DNA of 41,445 bases from assembly GCF_030159055.1 (NCBI RefSeq), contig NZ_BQXQ01000037.1:1-41445 (forward strand). The letters run 5' to 3'. Below, piece by piece: positions 24,241 through 33,437 of the stretch. The number at the start of each line of letters is the position of its first letter. Position 1 is the stretch's first letter. The notes under the pieces were generated by a model, which did no database searches, had not been told where the DNA came from, and worked only from the letters and a program-made list of their open reading frames with translations. Made by a program: the position numbers and the translations under genes. Origin of the DNA: Acidovorax sp. SUPP3334. Its GTDB lineage: Bacteria > Pseudomonadota > Gammaproteobacteria > Burkholderiales > Burkholderiaceae_C.

Positions 24241-25950
24241 ATGCGGTGGACCCCTGAACGCCGCCGCCACTGGGCGGCGGTGGCCCTTGTGGGCTATGCG
24301 GCGCTGTTCGCACTGGCGACGGCCGTGGCGGCCTGGCGCACGTTCACCGCTGTCCCGATCTGGGACATGTGGGGTGCGGTGGACTTCTATGCCGACGTGC
24401 GCGACGGCGGCGGCTGGAGCGCCTGGTGGAGGCTTTTCAACGAGCACCGCCTCGTGCTGTCCAAGGCGCTGTTCTGGATGGAGTACCGCTGGTTCGGTGG
24501 TACTCAGGTCTTCCTGATCGCGGTCAACTACCTGCTGGTGGCGGGCAGCATCGCCACGTTCTGGGCCTTCCTGAAAGCGCGGCTGGGACCGATGCCCCGC
24601 GCCACCTCGGTGTCGGCCCTCGTGCTGCTCTCCGTCTGGCTGACGTCTTGGATCCAGCAGGAAAACCTGACCTGGGCTTTCCAGAGCCAGTTCTTCCTCG
24701 CCCAATGGCTGCCGCTGGCCGGGCTGTACTGCCTGTACCGCGCCACGCAGTCTCCACAGAGCCTGCGCTGGTTCATCGGCGGCTGCACGCTGGGCGTGTT
24801 GAGCATCGGCACCATGGCCAACGGCATCATGGCGCTGCCCATGATGGCGCTGTACGCCGCCGTCGCGCGCATGGGCTGGCGCCGTGTGGCGGTACTGGCG
24901 TTGCTGGCCGCGCTGGGCATCGGTGCCTACATGGCGGATTTCGTCGCGCCGACGCCCCGGCCCGGCCTGCTGGCAGTGCTCATGGGCCGGCCGCTGGGCA
25001 TGCTGCAGTACACGTTGCAATACCTGGGCAGCCCGTTCCAGCACCTGGCCCGGCAGATGGAGGCGATGTGGATCAGCCAGGCCTTCGGCGTGCTGTTCAC
25101 GGGGCTGACGCTGGCCCGGCTGGTGCCTGCGCTTCGGGCCCCGCGCGCCCATGCGCTGGAGCTGTCGCTGCTCACCTTCGTCGCCTTCGTAGCGGGCATC
25201 GCCTTCGCGACGGCCAGCGGCCGCCTGCAGTTCAGCATGGAAGGCTCGCTGTCCAGCCGCTACACCACGCCCACGATGATGGCGTGGGCCGCCCTTGGCG
25301 TGTTGTACGCACCCCGCGTGATGGCCCTGCGCGGTCTCGCCCGCGCCGGCTTTACCCTGCTGCTGGTGGCCGTGCTGGCCCAGATGCTGGCGATACAGAT
25401 GCGCGAAACCAAGCGCAACGACGTGGCCCACCTGCGCATGACCGGAGCCCTCGCGCTCGCGATGGGCGTGCATGACGAACGCCGCATCGGCATGCTGATC
25501 TGGGACCGGAACCTGGGCGAGCTCATCGTCGCCAAGGCACAGCGGCACGGCCATTCGATCTTCGGCCAGCCTCCGCTCTCCGACGCCGCCACGGCCCTGG
25601 GCTCGCACGTGGACGTGCCGCCCGCCCGCTGCACGGCCTTCGTGGACTGGGTGCAGCGCGTGCCTGGCGACGCGCGCTTCGTCTCGGTGAGCGGCGCGCT
25701 GCTGCCCGATGGCGAGGGACCGCCGCCCGAATCGGTGCGCCTCGTCGCGCCCGACGGCACCGTGGTGGGCGTGGGCGTGCCCCACCGCTGGCGCAAGCTG
25801 AGCGCGCCGGGCGGTGCCCACGCGCCCGCGCGCTACCTGACCTTCACCGCCTACCTGAAGGCGACGCCCGAGACACTGCCGGCCACCGTGACGCTGACCG
25901 CGCCCGGCACCGAGTGCTCGGTGGCCCTCAAGGTGCCGCAGCCGCAATGA
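24241..25950 (+). CDS. Polytopic membrane protein, GT-C glycosyltransferase-like
   Basis: 569 residues, about ten or eleven predicted helices in the first 400, then a soluble C-terminal domain of about 150 residues. After the first helix (12-33) the loop carries P-I-W-D-M-W (W41-D42) and the later F-N-E-H-R (E68-H69), the acidic first-loop pattern typical of GT-C polyprenyl-phosphate-sugar glycosyltransferases. No sequence family can be named with certainty. Gene spacing (3 bases after the DprE2-like gene) supports a role as the transferase that uses the lipid-linked sugar; that role is inference. Confidence 0.8.
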   Translation: MRWTPERRRHWAAVALVGYAALFALATAVAAWRTFTAVPIWDMWGAVDFYADVRDGGGWSAWWRLFNEHRLVLSKALFWMEYRWFGGTQVFLIAVNYLLVAGSIATFWAFLKARLGPMPRATSVSALVLLSVWLTSWIQQENLTWAFQSQFFLAQWLPLAGLYCLYRATQSPQSLRWFIGGCTLGVLSIGTMANGIMALPMMALYAAVARMGWRRVAVLALLAALGIGAYMADFVAPTPRPGLLAVLMGRPLGMLQYTLQYLGSPFQHLARQMEAMWISQAFGVLFTGLTLARLVPALRAPRAHALELSLLTFVAFVAGIAFATASGRLQFSMEGSLSSRYTTPTMMAWAALGVLYAPRVMALRGLARAGFTLLLVAVLAQMLAIQMRETKRNDVAHLRMTGALALAMGVHDERRIGMLIWDRNLGELIVAKAQRHGHSIFGQPPLSDAATALGSHVDVPPARCTAFVDWVQRVPGDARFVSVSGALLPDGEGPPPESVRLVAPDGTVVGVGVPHRWRKLSAPGGAHAPARYLTFTAYLKATPETLPATVTLTAPGTECSVALKVPQPQ

Positions 25951-26933
25951 GCGTGCACACCGCCTCACCAGACATCGCTGAGAAAAAGACTCCCATGAAG
26001 AACGCCAAAATCATCCTGCCGGGAGGCGCCGGCCTCGTGGGCCAGAACCTCGTGGCCCATCTGAAGCTGCACGGCTATCACAACCTGGTCGTGCTGGACA
26101 AGCATGCGAGCAACCTGGCCATCCTGCGGCAGGTGCACCCCGACATCGTGGCCGAGGACGCCGACCTGGCCGAGCCCGGCGCATGGGAGCGCCACTTCGA
26201 GGGCGCGGACGCAGTGGTCATGCTGCAGGCGCAGATCGGCGCGCCGCAGGCCGACCCGTTCGTGCGCAACAACCTCACCTCCACCGGCCGCATCCTGGCG
26301 CTGATCCAGCGCCACCGCATCGCGCACACGGTGCACATCAGCTCGTCGGTGGTGGAGTCGGTCGCGCAGGACCACTACACCGAGACCAAGCGCGCCCAGG
26401 AAAAGATGGTGCTGGACAGCGGCATTCCCTGCGTGGTGCTGCGGCCCACGCTGATGTTCGGCTGGTTCGACCGCAAGCACCTGGGCTGGCTGTCGCGCTT
26501 CATGCGCAAGGTGCCCGTGTTTCCGATTCCCGGCAGCGGCCGCTACATGCGCCAGCCGCTCTACGCGGCCGACTTTTGCCGCATCATCGTGCGCTGCATC
26601 GAGGAGCGCCGGGTGGGCGGCGTCTTCAACATCACGGGGCTGGAGAAGGTGGACTACATCGACATCATTCGCCAGATCAAGGCCGCCACGGGCGCCGGCG
26701 CCTGGATCGTGAAGATCCCCTATGGCCTCTTCTCTCTGCTGCTCAAGGTGTGGGCGCTGTTCGACAAGGACCCGCCCTTCACCGCCGACCAGCTCAAGGC
26801 GCTGGTGGCGCACGACGAGTTCGAGGTGATCGACTGGCCCGGCATCTTCGGCGTGCGCGCCACGCCCTTCGCCGAGGCCATCCACGAAACCTTCAACCAC
26901 CCGGAATACAGCCGCGTGGTGCTGGAGTTCTGA
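25947..26933 (+). CDS. NAD-dependent epimerase/dehydratase, extended SDR
   Basis: 328 residues from the ATG at 25947, whose ATGA overlaps the preceding stop; an alternative ATG at 25995 (MKNAKI) would remove 16 residues. The NAD loop is GGAGLVGQN (G-x-x-G-x-x-G) and the catalytic Y-x-x-x-K is YTETK, preceded by a serine cluster (HISSSVVES). It is an extended SDR of the nucleotide-sugar epimerase/dehydratase class. The substrate is unknown; its place in the lipid-linked-sugar operon suggests a sugar modification step. Confidence 0.88.
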   Translation: MSVHTASPDIAEKKTPMKNAKIILPGGAGLVGQNLVAHLKLHGYHNLVVLDKHASNLAILRQVHPDIVAEDADLAEPGAWERHFEGADAVVMLQAQIGAPQADPFVRNNLTSTGRILALIQRHRIAHTVHISSSVVESVAQDHYTETKRAQEKMVLDSGIPCVVLRPTLMFGWFDRKHLGWLSRFMRKVPVFPIPGSGRYMRQPLYAADFCRIIVRCIEERRVGGVFNITGLEKVDYIDIIRQIKAATGAGAWIVKIPYGLFSLLLKVWALFDKDPPFTADQLKALVAHDEFEVIDWPGIFGVRATPFAEAIHETFNHPEYSRVVLEF

Positions 26934-28273
26934 TGAGCGCGCAAACCCCCTCTCCTTCCGAGGCCGCGGCCGCAACGCCGGGGCAGCGCATCGCCGTGCT
27001 GGGCGCCGGCCCCATGGGCCTGGCCGTGGCCTACCAGCTCGCGCGCGATGGCCACCGGCCCGTGGTTTTCGAGGCCGACGACCGCGTGGGCGGCATGACC
27101 GCGATGTTCGACTTCGACGGCCTGCCCATCGAGCGCTACTACCACTTCCATTGCACCTCCGACCACGCCTTCTTGCAGATGCTGGACGAACTCGGGCTCT
27201 CGGACAAGATGCGCTGGCGCGCAACGCGCATGGGCTACTGGTTCCAAAAGCGGCTGCAACCCTGGGGCAACCCCGTGGCCCTGCTGCGCTTTCAGGGCCT
27301 GGGCCTGGTCGCGAAATTCCGCTACGGCCTGCATGCCTTCCTCTCCACGAAGCGCACCGACTGGAAGCCGCTCGACGGCGAAGAGGCCACGGGCTGGATC
27401 CGTCGCTGGGTGGGCAAGGAAGCCTACGAAGTGCTGTGGCGCCGCCTGTTCGACTACAAGTTCTACGACCATGCCGGCAACCTGTCCGCCGCGTGGATCT
27501 GGAGCCGCATCCGCCGCATCGGCCGCTCGCGCTACAGCCTCATGCGCGAAAAGCTCGGCCATTTGGATGGCGGCTCGGTCACCTTGCTGGACGGCATGGT
27601 GGCGGACATTCGCCGCCATGGCGGCGAGATCCGCCTGTCCACGCCGGTCACGCGCGTGCGCATGGACGCCACGCGCGTGCAGGGCCTTGAAACCGCGCAG
27701 GGCTTCGAGGCCTTCGACAAGGTGGTGAGCACCATCCCCCTGCCCTACGTGCCCCGCACCATGCCCGACCTGCCGCCCACCCTGCTGGCGCAATATGCCG
27801 CGCTGCAGAACATCGCCGTGGTCTGCGTGATCGCCAAGCTGCGCCAGCCCCTGTCCGGCAATTTCTGGGTCAACGTGAACGATCCGGACATGGACATTCC
27901 CGGCCTGGTCGAATACAGCAACCTGCGGCCGCTGCAGGAGTCGGTGGTGTACGTGCCGTTCTACATGCCTGGCGAGCATCCCAAGTTCGCCGAGCCCGAC
28001 GCGGCCTTCCTCGACAAGGTGCGCCGCTACCTGAAGACCATCAACCCGAAGCTGCAGGACAGCGACTTCCTGGCCCTGCGCGCCAGCCGCTACCGCTACG
28101 CGCAGCCCATCTGCCCGCCCAACTACCTGGACAGCCTGCCGCCCGTGCAGCTGCCGGTGCGTGGCCTGTGGGTGGCCGACACGTCGTACTACTACCCCGA
28201 GGACCGCGGCATCTCCGAGAGCATCGGCTTCGGGCGCCAGATGGCCGCGCAGGCCGCTGCGGCGCGGGTCTAG
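26933..28273 (+). CDS. FAD-dependent oxidoreductase, protoporphyrinogen-oxidase/UDP-galactopyranose-mutase-like
   Basis: 446 residues. The dinucleotide fold is [17 protein letters not shown] with the later E-A-D-D-R-V-G-G (FAD-binding GG motif). The C-terminal part carries [13 protein letters not shown] and the FAD-clamping [16 protein letters not shown]. This architecture is shared by amine oxidases and UDP-galactopyranose mutases. The ATG at 26933 overlaps the preceding stop (TGATG). In this operon a ring-contraction or oxidation of a carbohydrate is possible, but nothing in the sequence proves it. Confidence 0.88.
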   Translation: MSAQTPSPSEAAAATPGQRIAVLGAGPMGLAVAYQLARDGHRPVVFEADDRVGGMTAMFDFDGLPIERYYHFHCTSDHAFLQMLDELGLSDKMRWRATRMGYWFQKRLQPWGNPVALLRFQGLGLVAKFRYGLHAFLSTKRTDWKPLDGEEATGWIRRWVGKEAYEVLWRRLFDYKFYDHAGNLSAAWIWSRIRRIGRSRYSLMREKLGHLDGGSVTLLDGMVADIRRHGGEIRLSTPVTRVRMDATRVQGLETAQGFEAFDKVVSTIPLPYVPRTMPDLPPTLLAQYAALQNIAVVCVIAKLRQPLSGNFWVNVNDPDMDIPGLVEYSNLRPLQESVVYVPFYMPGEHPKFAEPDAAFLDKVRRYLKTINPKLQDSDFLALRASRYRYAQPICPPNYLDSLPPVQLPVRGLWVADTSYYYPEDRGISESIGFGRQMAAQAAAARV

Positions 28274-28282
28274 GGGCCGCTC

Positions 28283-28693
28283 ATGCTGGCGCAGTTCCGA
28301 TCCCGGCAGTTCGTGGCCTTTCTGGTGACCGGCGGCGTGGCCGCGCTCGCCAACTTCATCGCGCGCATCGTGCTCAACCAGTGGATGCCGTTTTCCTACG
28401 CCGTGGTGCTGGCCTACGGCGTGGGCATGGTCACGGCCTTTTTGCTGGCCCGCGCCTTCGTGTTCCAGGGCAGCCAGCAGCCGGTGCACAAATCCGCCGG
28501 GTTCTTCGTGCTGGTGAACCTGGTGGCCGTGGCGCAGACCTGGGCGGTGAGCCTGCTGCTGGCACGCCAGGTGCTGCCCGCGCTGGGCGTGACGGCCTTC
28601 GTGCCCGAGATCGCCCATGCCGTGGGCGTGGCCGTGCCGGTGTTCACCAGCTACCTGGGCCACAAGCGCTGGTCCTTCGCCGACCGCGCATGA
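28283..28693 (+). CDS. GtrA-family flippase-like protein
   Basis: 136 residues, four helices, the length and layout of GtrA. Conserved features are FVAFLVTGGVAALANFI near the start and the closing SYLGHKRWSF motif. GtrA proteins flip polyprenyl-phosphate-linked sugars, including decaprenylphosphoryl-arabinose in mycobacteria (Rv3789). Its place here fits export of the lipid-linked sugar to the periplasmic face. It begins nine bases after the oxidoreductase gene. Confidence 0.88.
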   Translation: MLAQFRSRQFVAFLVTGGVAALANFIARIVLNQWMPFSYAVVLAYGVGMVTAFLLARAFVFQGSQQPVHKSAGFFVLVNLVAVAQTWAVSLLLARQVLPALGVTAFVPEIAHAVGVAVPVFTSYLGHKRWSFADRA

Positions 28694-29622
28694 AGCCGGG
28701 CCACGCCGTCGCTGCGGCCGGGGCCTGCACGGCGGCCTACGTGGTGGCCCTGGCCTGGGCCGATGCGCGCAACCAGGTCTTCGCGCAGTTGCCGCAGGTG
28801 CTCGCCTGGATGCCGTCCATGGCGGGCCTCGCCTTCGCTTCGTACCTGCTGCGCTACCTGCGATGGCGCTGGCTGCTGTCGCGTGCGGGGCACTCCGTGC
28901 CCTGGGGGCCGGGCTTTCTCGGGTACCTGTCGGGCTTTGCCTTCACCGCCACCCCCGGCAAGGTCGGCGAACTGGTGCGCGTGCGCTATTTCTCGCGCCA
29001 TGGCGTGCCGACGGCGCGCACCGTCTCGGCCTTCGTGTACGAGCGCGCGTTCGACCTGCTGTGCGTGGTGCTGCTGGCAGCGCTGGCCATCCCCGCACTG
29101 CCGCTGTTCGCCGTGCTGGTAGCCTTCGTGGCGGGCATGATCGGCGCCGTCGTACTGGTAGCGGCACGGCCGGCGTGGCTGCTGCGCAGCGCCGCCTGCC
29201 TGCGCCGCTGCGGCTGGCCGCGCGTGTCGCGCGCGGTTAGGGCCTTGGCCATGGGGCTGGCGGGCTGCAGGGCGTGGCTGCATCCGCTGGACCTGGGCCT
29301 GTCCCTCGGCCTGGGGCTGATCGCCTGGGGCGTGGTGGCGCTTTCGTTCGCCTGGCTGCTGCGCGGGCTGGGCATCGATCTGCCCTGGCGCGATGCGGTC
29401 TCCCTCTACCCCACGGCCATGCTGGCCGGCGCCGCGTCCATGCTGCCGGCCGGCATCGGCACCACCGAGGCCACCCTGGTCGCCCTGCTGGCGCTGCAGG
29501 CCGTGCCGATCGGCCTGGGCACGCTGGCCGCCGTGGGCATTCGCGTGGCCACGCTGTGGTTCGCGGTGCTGTGCGGCTTCGCGGCGATCGCGGTGTTGGA
29601 GCACCGGCGCGGGCCGGCCTGA
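28690..29622 (+). CDS. UPF0104 / lysylphosphatidylglycerol-synthase-transmembrane-region-like protein
   Basis: 310 residues with about eight helices. Family landmarks are the loop LLRYLRWRWLLSRAG, GFAFTATPGKVGELVRVRYFSRHGVP (the P-G-K-x-G-E motif) and a C-terminal MLPAGIGTTEATLVALL (the P-x-G-x-G-x-x-E motif). Such proteins appear to move lipids or lipid-linked sugars. The ATG at 28690 overlaps the GtrA-like stop by four bases. Last gene of the operon. Confidence 0.88.
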   Translation: MKPGHAVAAAGACTAAYVVALAWADARNQVFAQLPQVLAWMPSMAGLAFASYLLRYLRWRWLLSRAGHSVPWGPGFLGYLSGFAFTATPGKVGELVRVRYFSRHGVPTARTVSAFVYERAFDLLCVVLLAALAIPALPLFAVLVAFVAGMIGAVVLVAARPAWLLRSAACLRRCGWPRVSRAVRALAMGLAGCRAWLHPLDLGLSLGLGLIAWGVVALSFAWLLRGLGIDLPWRDAVSLYPTAMLAGAASMLPAGIGTTEATLVALLALQAVPIGLGTLAAVGIRVATLWFAVLCGFAAIAVLEHRRGPA

Positions 29623-29648
29623 ACACGACGCTCGATGCCCGCGCGGCA

Positions 29649-31568
29649 TCACCCGACAGGGGCCTCCACGGCGGCTTGCACGGGCTTCAACGCCGCCTTC
29701 TGCGCCTGCAGCACGTCGGCCGTGATCGCCGCCTTGTGGCGGTGTGCGGTAGCGGCCTGCGACAGGATCTTCCACAGCGCATCGTTGCCGGGCGACATGT
29801 GGTCCAGGATGCCGCTGGCGATCAGGTCGGCCGGATTGCGCAGGCCCACGGCCTTCCGCTCCAGCGCCTGGTTGGATGGCGGGCTGCCGTCGCTGGCCAG
29901 GGCGGTCGCTGTCGATGCATCGAAAAACTCAGGATGGAACTGCAGGCCGATCAGCGGCGCCCGCGGCTGGGACGACTCCACCGCCATGACGGCGCGCCAG
30001 GCGGTGTCGCCCGTTTCGGAGGGGATCGTGCGGCGCAGGGCGGTGCGCAGGTCCGGCCGCGCCTGTGGATCGTCGATCACCGCCTGGTGGTGATAGACGG
30101 CCGCGCGGATGTCCTGCAGCGCGGTGCCGAAGACACCGATCTCGGTCTGCGCGGCCACCGGAGCGCTGGCCCCCTGCGACGCGGGGGCCCGGTCGTCGTC
30201 CAGGGTCCGGACGCCCACCTGGCTCCCCACATGCTGCTGCAGCGCCGCGCCGAAAAAGACGTTGGTCATCTGAAAGCCGCGGCAGATCGCCATCAGGGGC
30301 ACGCCCCGGTGAAAGCACTGGTGCAGCAGGCCCAGTTCGAGCACGGACCGCCGGTAGTCGCCGCTCCAGTCGGTCTGCGGCGCGGCCGGCTGGGCATAAA
30401 GGTGCGGCGAAATGTCTTCGCCACCGGGCAGGACCACGGAATCGACATGGCGCGCGAGGACCTCGGCCTTCGCCAGAATCTGCGCGATCTTGGGCAGCGA
30501 CTCAGGGTTCGCGAGGGCGTCGCTCACCAGGCGCTGGGCCAGCGGCCTGCCGCCGGACGGCTGCGCGGCCAGGCGATCGAGATGGGCATCGACCTCTGCG
30601 TCCACTGCCGCCGCCTGCAGCGAGGCCTCTCGCATCTCGACCCGCAGCGGCAGGGTGCCGGCCACGGCAGCGATCTTGGCGCCCACGCGCGGCACCGTGA
30701 TGCCGCGCACATCGTGCGAGACCAGGGTGGCCGTGGTGGGCCGCGTGAGGCGGGCCGTCTTCTGCGACGCGGCATCGATGCGAAACCGTGCCTGGGTGCC
30801 CAGGAACACCGTGTCGGTCAGATCGGAGGCCTCGATGCGCGCATCCCCCACCGACGCGCAGAGGAAATGCGTTCCCGGCATCTTCACGCCCTTGAACACC
30901 GAGCCGTCCTGCAGGCGCGCGTCTTCGAAACTGCTGCCGTGCAGATGGCTGGCCTCGAAGCGGACACCGCTCAAGGTCGCATTGAGGAACATCGCCTCCT
31001 GAAAGCGGCAGCCGGTGAACTGGCTGTCGCGCAACTGGGCATGGGCCAGCGAAACCTCGTTGAACTGGCAGCCCTGGAAAGCGCTGCCTTCGATGCGCGT
31101 GTCCGCCAGCGAACTGCGGTCGAAGCGGCAGTCCTCGAAGGCCACGCCGGACAGATCCCAGCCGCGCAGCGATGGGCTGCCTTCCAGCAGTTCGGCGCCC
31201 CTGAGCCGGGGCGCATGGCCCGCAGCGGCCAGTGCCGCGGCCAGCGAGGGCCGGCCTGCATTCGCTGCTGCCGGGTGATCGATCGCCGCCTGCAGCAATT
31301 GGCGCAGCAGCGCCGTGTCGCCCGGCCCGCCGGGGCGGGCATTGCCGCCGGCATGGGCGTGACCGCCCGGCGCGAGCAGCGCCGTCAGCGCGGTGCGCAG
31401 CCGCGCCGTTTCTGCGCCGAAAGGACGGGGCTCGCGCGCCGGCAGGTCCGGATGGCCGGAGGGCCCCGGGGACGCCGGCCCGCTTTTGCTGGCCGCCGCT
31501 GCGCCGTCGCCGCTGGTGGGTTCGGATTGCCGATGCTGGAGCTCGGCAGCGTTCAATGACACTTTCAT
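29649..31568 (-). CDS. Pentapeptide-repeat / peptidase C26 (glutamine-amidotransferase-like) fusion, candidate effector
   Basis: 639 residues; start ATG at 31568 behind a GGGAGG ribosome site. The first about 50 residues are Ser/Pro/Gln-rich and disordered. Residues 120-256 are pentapeptide repeats (LSGVAFEDCRF, LRDSQFTGCRF, LHGSSFEDARL). Residues 375-550 form a class-I glutamine-amidotransferase fold of the gamma-glutamyl-GABA hydrolase type: VVLPGGEDISPHLY, nucleophile C429 in AICRGFQ, and H545-P-E547 in QFHPEF. The catalytic triad looks intact. The fusion and the disordered N-terminus without a Sec signal suggest a host-directed, possibly type III-secreted protein; no PIP-box (TTCGB-N15-TTCGB) was seen upstream. 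It stands between two operons. Confidence 0.85.
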   Translation of the reverse strand: MKVSLNAAELQHRQSEPTSGDGAAAASKSGPASPGPSGHPDLPAREPRPFGAETARLRTALTALLAPGGHAHAGGNARPGGPGDTALLRQLLQAAIDHPAAANAGRPSLAAALAAAGHAPRLRGAELLEGSPSLRGWDLSGVAFEDCRFDRSSLADTRIEGSAFQGCQFNEVSLAHAQLRDSQFTGCRFQEAMFLNATLSGVRFEASHLHGSSFEDARLQDGSVFKGVKMPGTHFLCASVGDARIEASDLTDTVFLGTQARFRIDAASQKTARLTRPTTATLVSHDVRGITVPRVGAKIAAVAGTLPLRVEMREASLQAAAVDAEVDAHLDRLAAQPSGGRPLAQRLVSDALANPESLPKIAQILAKAEVLARHVDSVVLPGGEDISPHLYAQPAAPQTDWSGDYRRSVLELGLLHQCFHRGVPLMAICRGFQMTNVFFGAALQQHVGSQVGVRTLDDDRAPASQGASAPVAAQTEIGVFGTALQDIRAAVYHHQAVIDDPQARPDLRTALRRTIPSETGDTAWRAVMAVESSQPRAPLIGLQFHPEFFDASTATALASDGSPPSNQALERKAVGLRNPADLIASGILDHMSPGNDALWKILSQAATAHRHKAAITADVLQAQKAALKPVQAAVEAPVG

Positions 31569-31640
31569 GGTGGGCCTCCCTGTTCGCCGGCCTTCCTGAG
31601 CAGCACAGCGCCGCGAGTGAAGCGATGCCGACGGGGGGTG

Positions 31641-31669
31641 ATCTTTGAACACGGCGATGGCAGGGTCAA
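31641..31669 (-). promoter_or_regulatory. Sigma-70-like promoter of the pentapeptide/C26 gene
   Basis: On the minus strand TTGACC (complement of 31664-31669), 17 bases, then AAAGAT (complement of 31641-31646). It lies about 70 bases before the start codon at 31568. A match to the -35/-10 pattern, not confirmed. Confidence 0.5.
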
Positions 31670-31781
31670 CGCATGTTTTCGCATAAGGCCCAACGCAAAG
31701 CGCTGCAGCGGCGGCACGAGCCCGACCGCCACGCCAGCCCATCGGCCCACCAGACCACCGCCCCACTGACCCGCTGGCGCG

Positions 31782-32705
31782 TCAGTGGCCCCGCAGGCGC
31801 TCGATCAGCCCGTTCAGCGCGTCGACCGAACCGAACTGGATCGCCAGCTCGCCCATCTCTTCGGTGCGGCTGCCGCGCTTGACGCGCTTTTTCACCCGCA
31901 CCTCGACCTCGGCCATGAGCAGGTCGGACAGATCTTCCTCCACCCGCTTGAGGTCGCGCGACTTGGCGTCCTTCTTGGGCTTTTGCGGCACCAGGCTGAA
32001 CTCGGCGCCGATCTTCTTGACCAGGGCCTCGGCCTCGCGCACCGACAGCTTCTTGGCGGCGATCTGGTTGCCCGCCGTGATCTGCGCCGCCCGGTCCAGC
32101 GACAGCAGCGCGCGCGCATGGCCCATGTCGATATCGCCGGCCATCAGCATCGTCTGCACCGGGTCGGCCAGGTTCAAAAGGCGCAGCAGGTTGCTGGCGG
32201 CGCTGCGCGAGCGGCCCACGGCCTGCGCGGCCTGCTCGTGCGTGAGGCCGAATTCCTTGACCAGCCGCGACAGGCCCTGCGCCTCTTCCAGCGGGTTCAG
32301 GTCTTCGCGCTGGATGTTCTCGATGAGCGCCATGGCGGCCGCCGACTCGTCGGGCACGTCGCGCACCAGCACCGGCACGGTGTCCAGCCCCGCCAGCCGC
32401 GCCGCGCGAAAACGCCGTTCGCCGGCAATGATTTCATAGCGGCCCGCGTGGTCGCCCTGCGCCAGCCGGCGCACCAGGATCGGCTGCATGATGCCCTGCG
32501 CCTTGATCGACTCGGCCAGCTCGTACAGCGCGCCCTCGTCCATGCGCGTGCGCGGCTGGTACATGCCGGGCACCAGTTCGGTGAGCGCCAGCGTGCTGGG
32601 CGTGCCTTCGGGCGGCGTCGGGGCGGCATCGCCTTTTTCGGCGACCTTGGGGCCCAGCAGGGCTTCGAGGCCGCGGCCGAGGCCCTTGGGTTTCTTGGTA
32701 ACCAT
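31782..32705 (-). CDS. parB: Chromosome-partition protein ParB
   Basis: 307 residues. The N-terminal peptide GLGRGLEALLG is the ParA-interacting tail of chromosomal ParB. The nuclease-fold CTPase/spreading box is GERRFRAARLAGL. The helix-turn-helix is EHQ-type (THEQAAQAVGRSRSAASNLLRLL), which reads parS. The C-terminal part is the dimerisation domain. Start ATG at 32705 is used; an upstream in-frame start (32783) would add 26 residues not typical of the family. It is separated from parA by an alpha/beta hydrolase gene. Confidence 0.96.
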   Translation of the reverse strand: MVTKKPKGLGRGLEALLGPKVAEKGDAAPTPPEGTPSTLALTELVPGMYQPRTRMDEGALYELAESIKAQGIMQPILVRRLAQGDHAGRYEIIAGERRFRAARLAGLDTVPVLVRDVPDESAAAMALIENIQREDLNPLEEAQGLSRLVKEFGLTHEQAAQAVGRSRSAASNLLRLLNLADPVQTMLMAGDIDMGHARALLSLDRAAQITAGNQIAAKKLSVREAEALVKKIGAEFSLVPQKPKKDAKSRDLKRVEEDLSDLLMAEVEVRVKKRVKRGSRTEEMGELAIQFGSVDALNGLIERLRGH

Positions 32706-32861
32706 GGAAAGTGCTTTCTGTTGTGCTTCGATAGAGGGGCCGGCCCGGTGGGGCGCTGGGTCTTGCAGCGGCCGGCCGGACAAAGGAATTCATCGATCAG
32801 CGGGGGATCGCCAGGACATGGCCAGAGCGGCGCGAGGGCGGCAGGCCCGCGTTGGCAGGCA

Positions 32862-33437
32862 TCATGCCGACGGCCCAGGCGTGGGCGTGGGCGAGGGCGT
32901 GGATGAAAACAGCGACTGCAGCAACGCCCTGCCCTCGGCCCAGTCCCCCAGGCCCGACTCGGCATTGATGTGGCCGAGCGCGCCCGCATCGACGAAGCGC
33001 GCGCCCCAGTCGCGGCCCAGCCCCTGCACGCGCTCGAAGCTGCAATACGGGTCGTTGCGGCTGCCCACCAGCACGGCGGGAAACGGCAGCGGCTGGCGCG
33101 CGATGGGGGCCCAGCCGGGCAGCAGGGGCGCGACGTCGGGGTGCTCGACATCGCCCGGCGCGACCAGCAGCGCACCGCGCACCCGGTGGGCGTTCTTCGA
33201 GTGCGCCGCCCACCAGGCGGTGAGGATGCAGCCCAGGCTGTGCGCCGCCAGCACCACGGGGCCGTCGGCGTCCACCACGACCTCTTCCAGCCGCGCGGAC
33301 CAGTCGCCGCGCAGCGGATGCATCCAGTCGTGCTGCTCCACGCGCCGGTCGCCGTGCAGGCGCTCCCAGCGGCTTTGCCAGTGGTCTTCCCCGGAGTTCT
33401 GCCAACCGGGTAGCAGCAGCACGTTGTCTGGTTTCAT
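32862..33437 (-). CDS. Alpha/beta hydrolase, RBBP9/YdeN family
   Basis: 191-residue serine hydrolase. The nucleophile elbow is A-H-S-L-G-C (serine in VLAAHSLGC). The acid is probably in SRNDPYCS and the histidine in ALGHINAESGLGDW, the usual YdeN pattern. It is coded between parA and parB on the same strand. Substrate and link to partition are unknown. Repeat copy 3 sits just upstream of its start. Confidence 0.88.
   Translation of the reverse strand: MKPDNVLLLPGWQNSGEDHWQSRWERLHGDRRVEQHDWMHPLRGDWSARLEEVVVDADGPVVLAAHSLGCILTAWWAAHSKNAHRVRGALLVAPGDVEHPDVAPLLPGWAPIARQPLPFPAVLVGSRNDPYCSFERVQGLGRDWGARFVDAGALGHINAESGLGDWAEGRALLQSLFSSTPSPTPTPGPSA

Noticed and set aside
31600-31770. PIP-box (hrp-regulated promoter) upstream of the pentapeptide/C26 gene
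   Set aside because: No TTCGB-N15-TTCGB pattern on the minus strand; a sigma-70-like promoter fits better.
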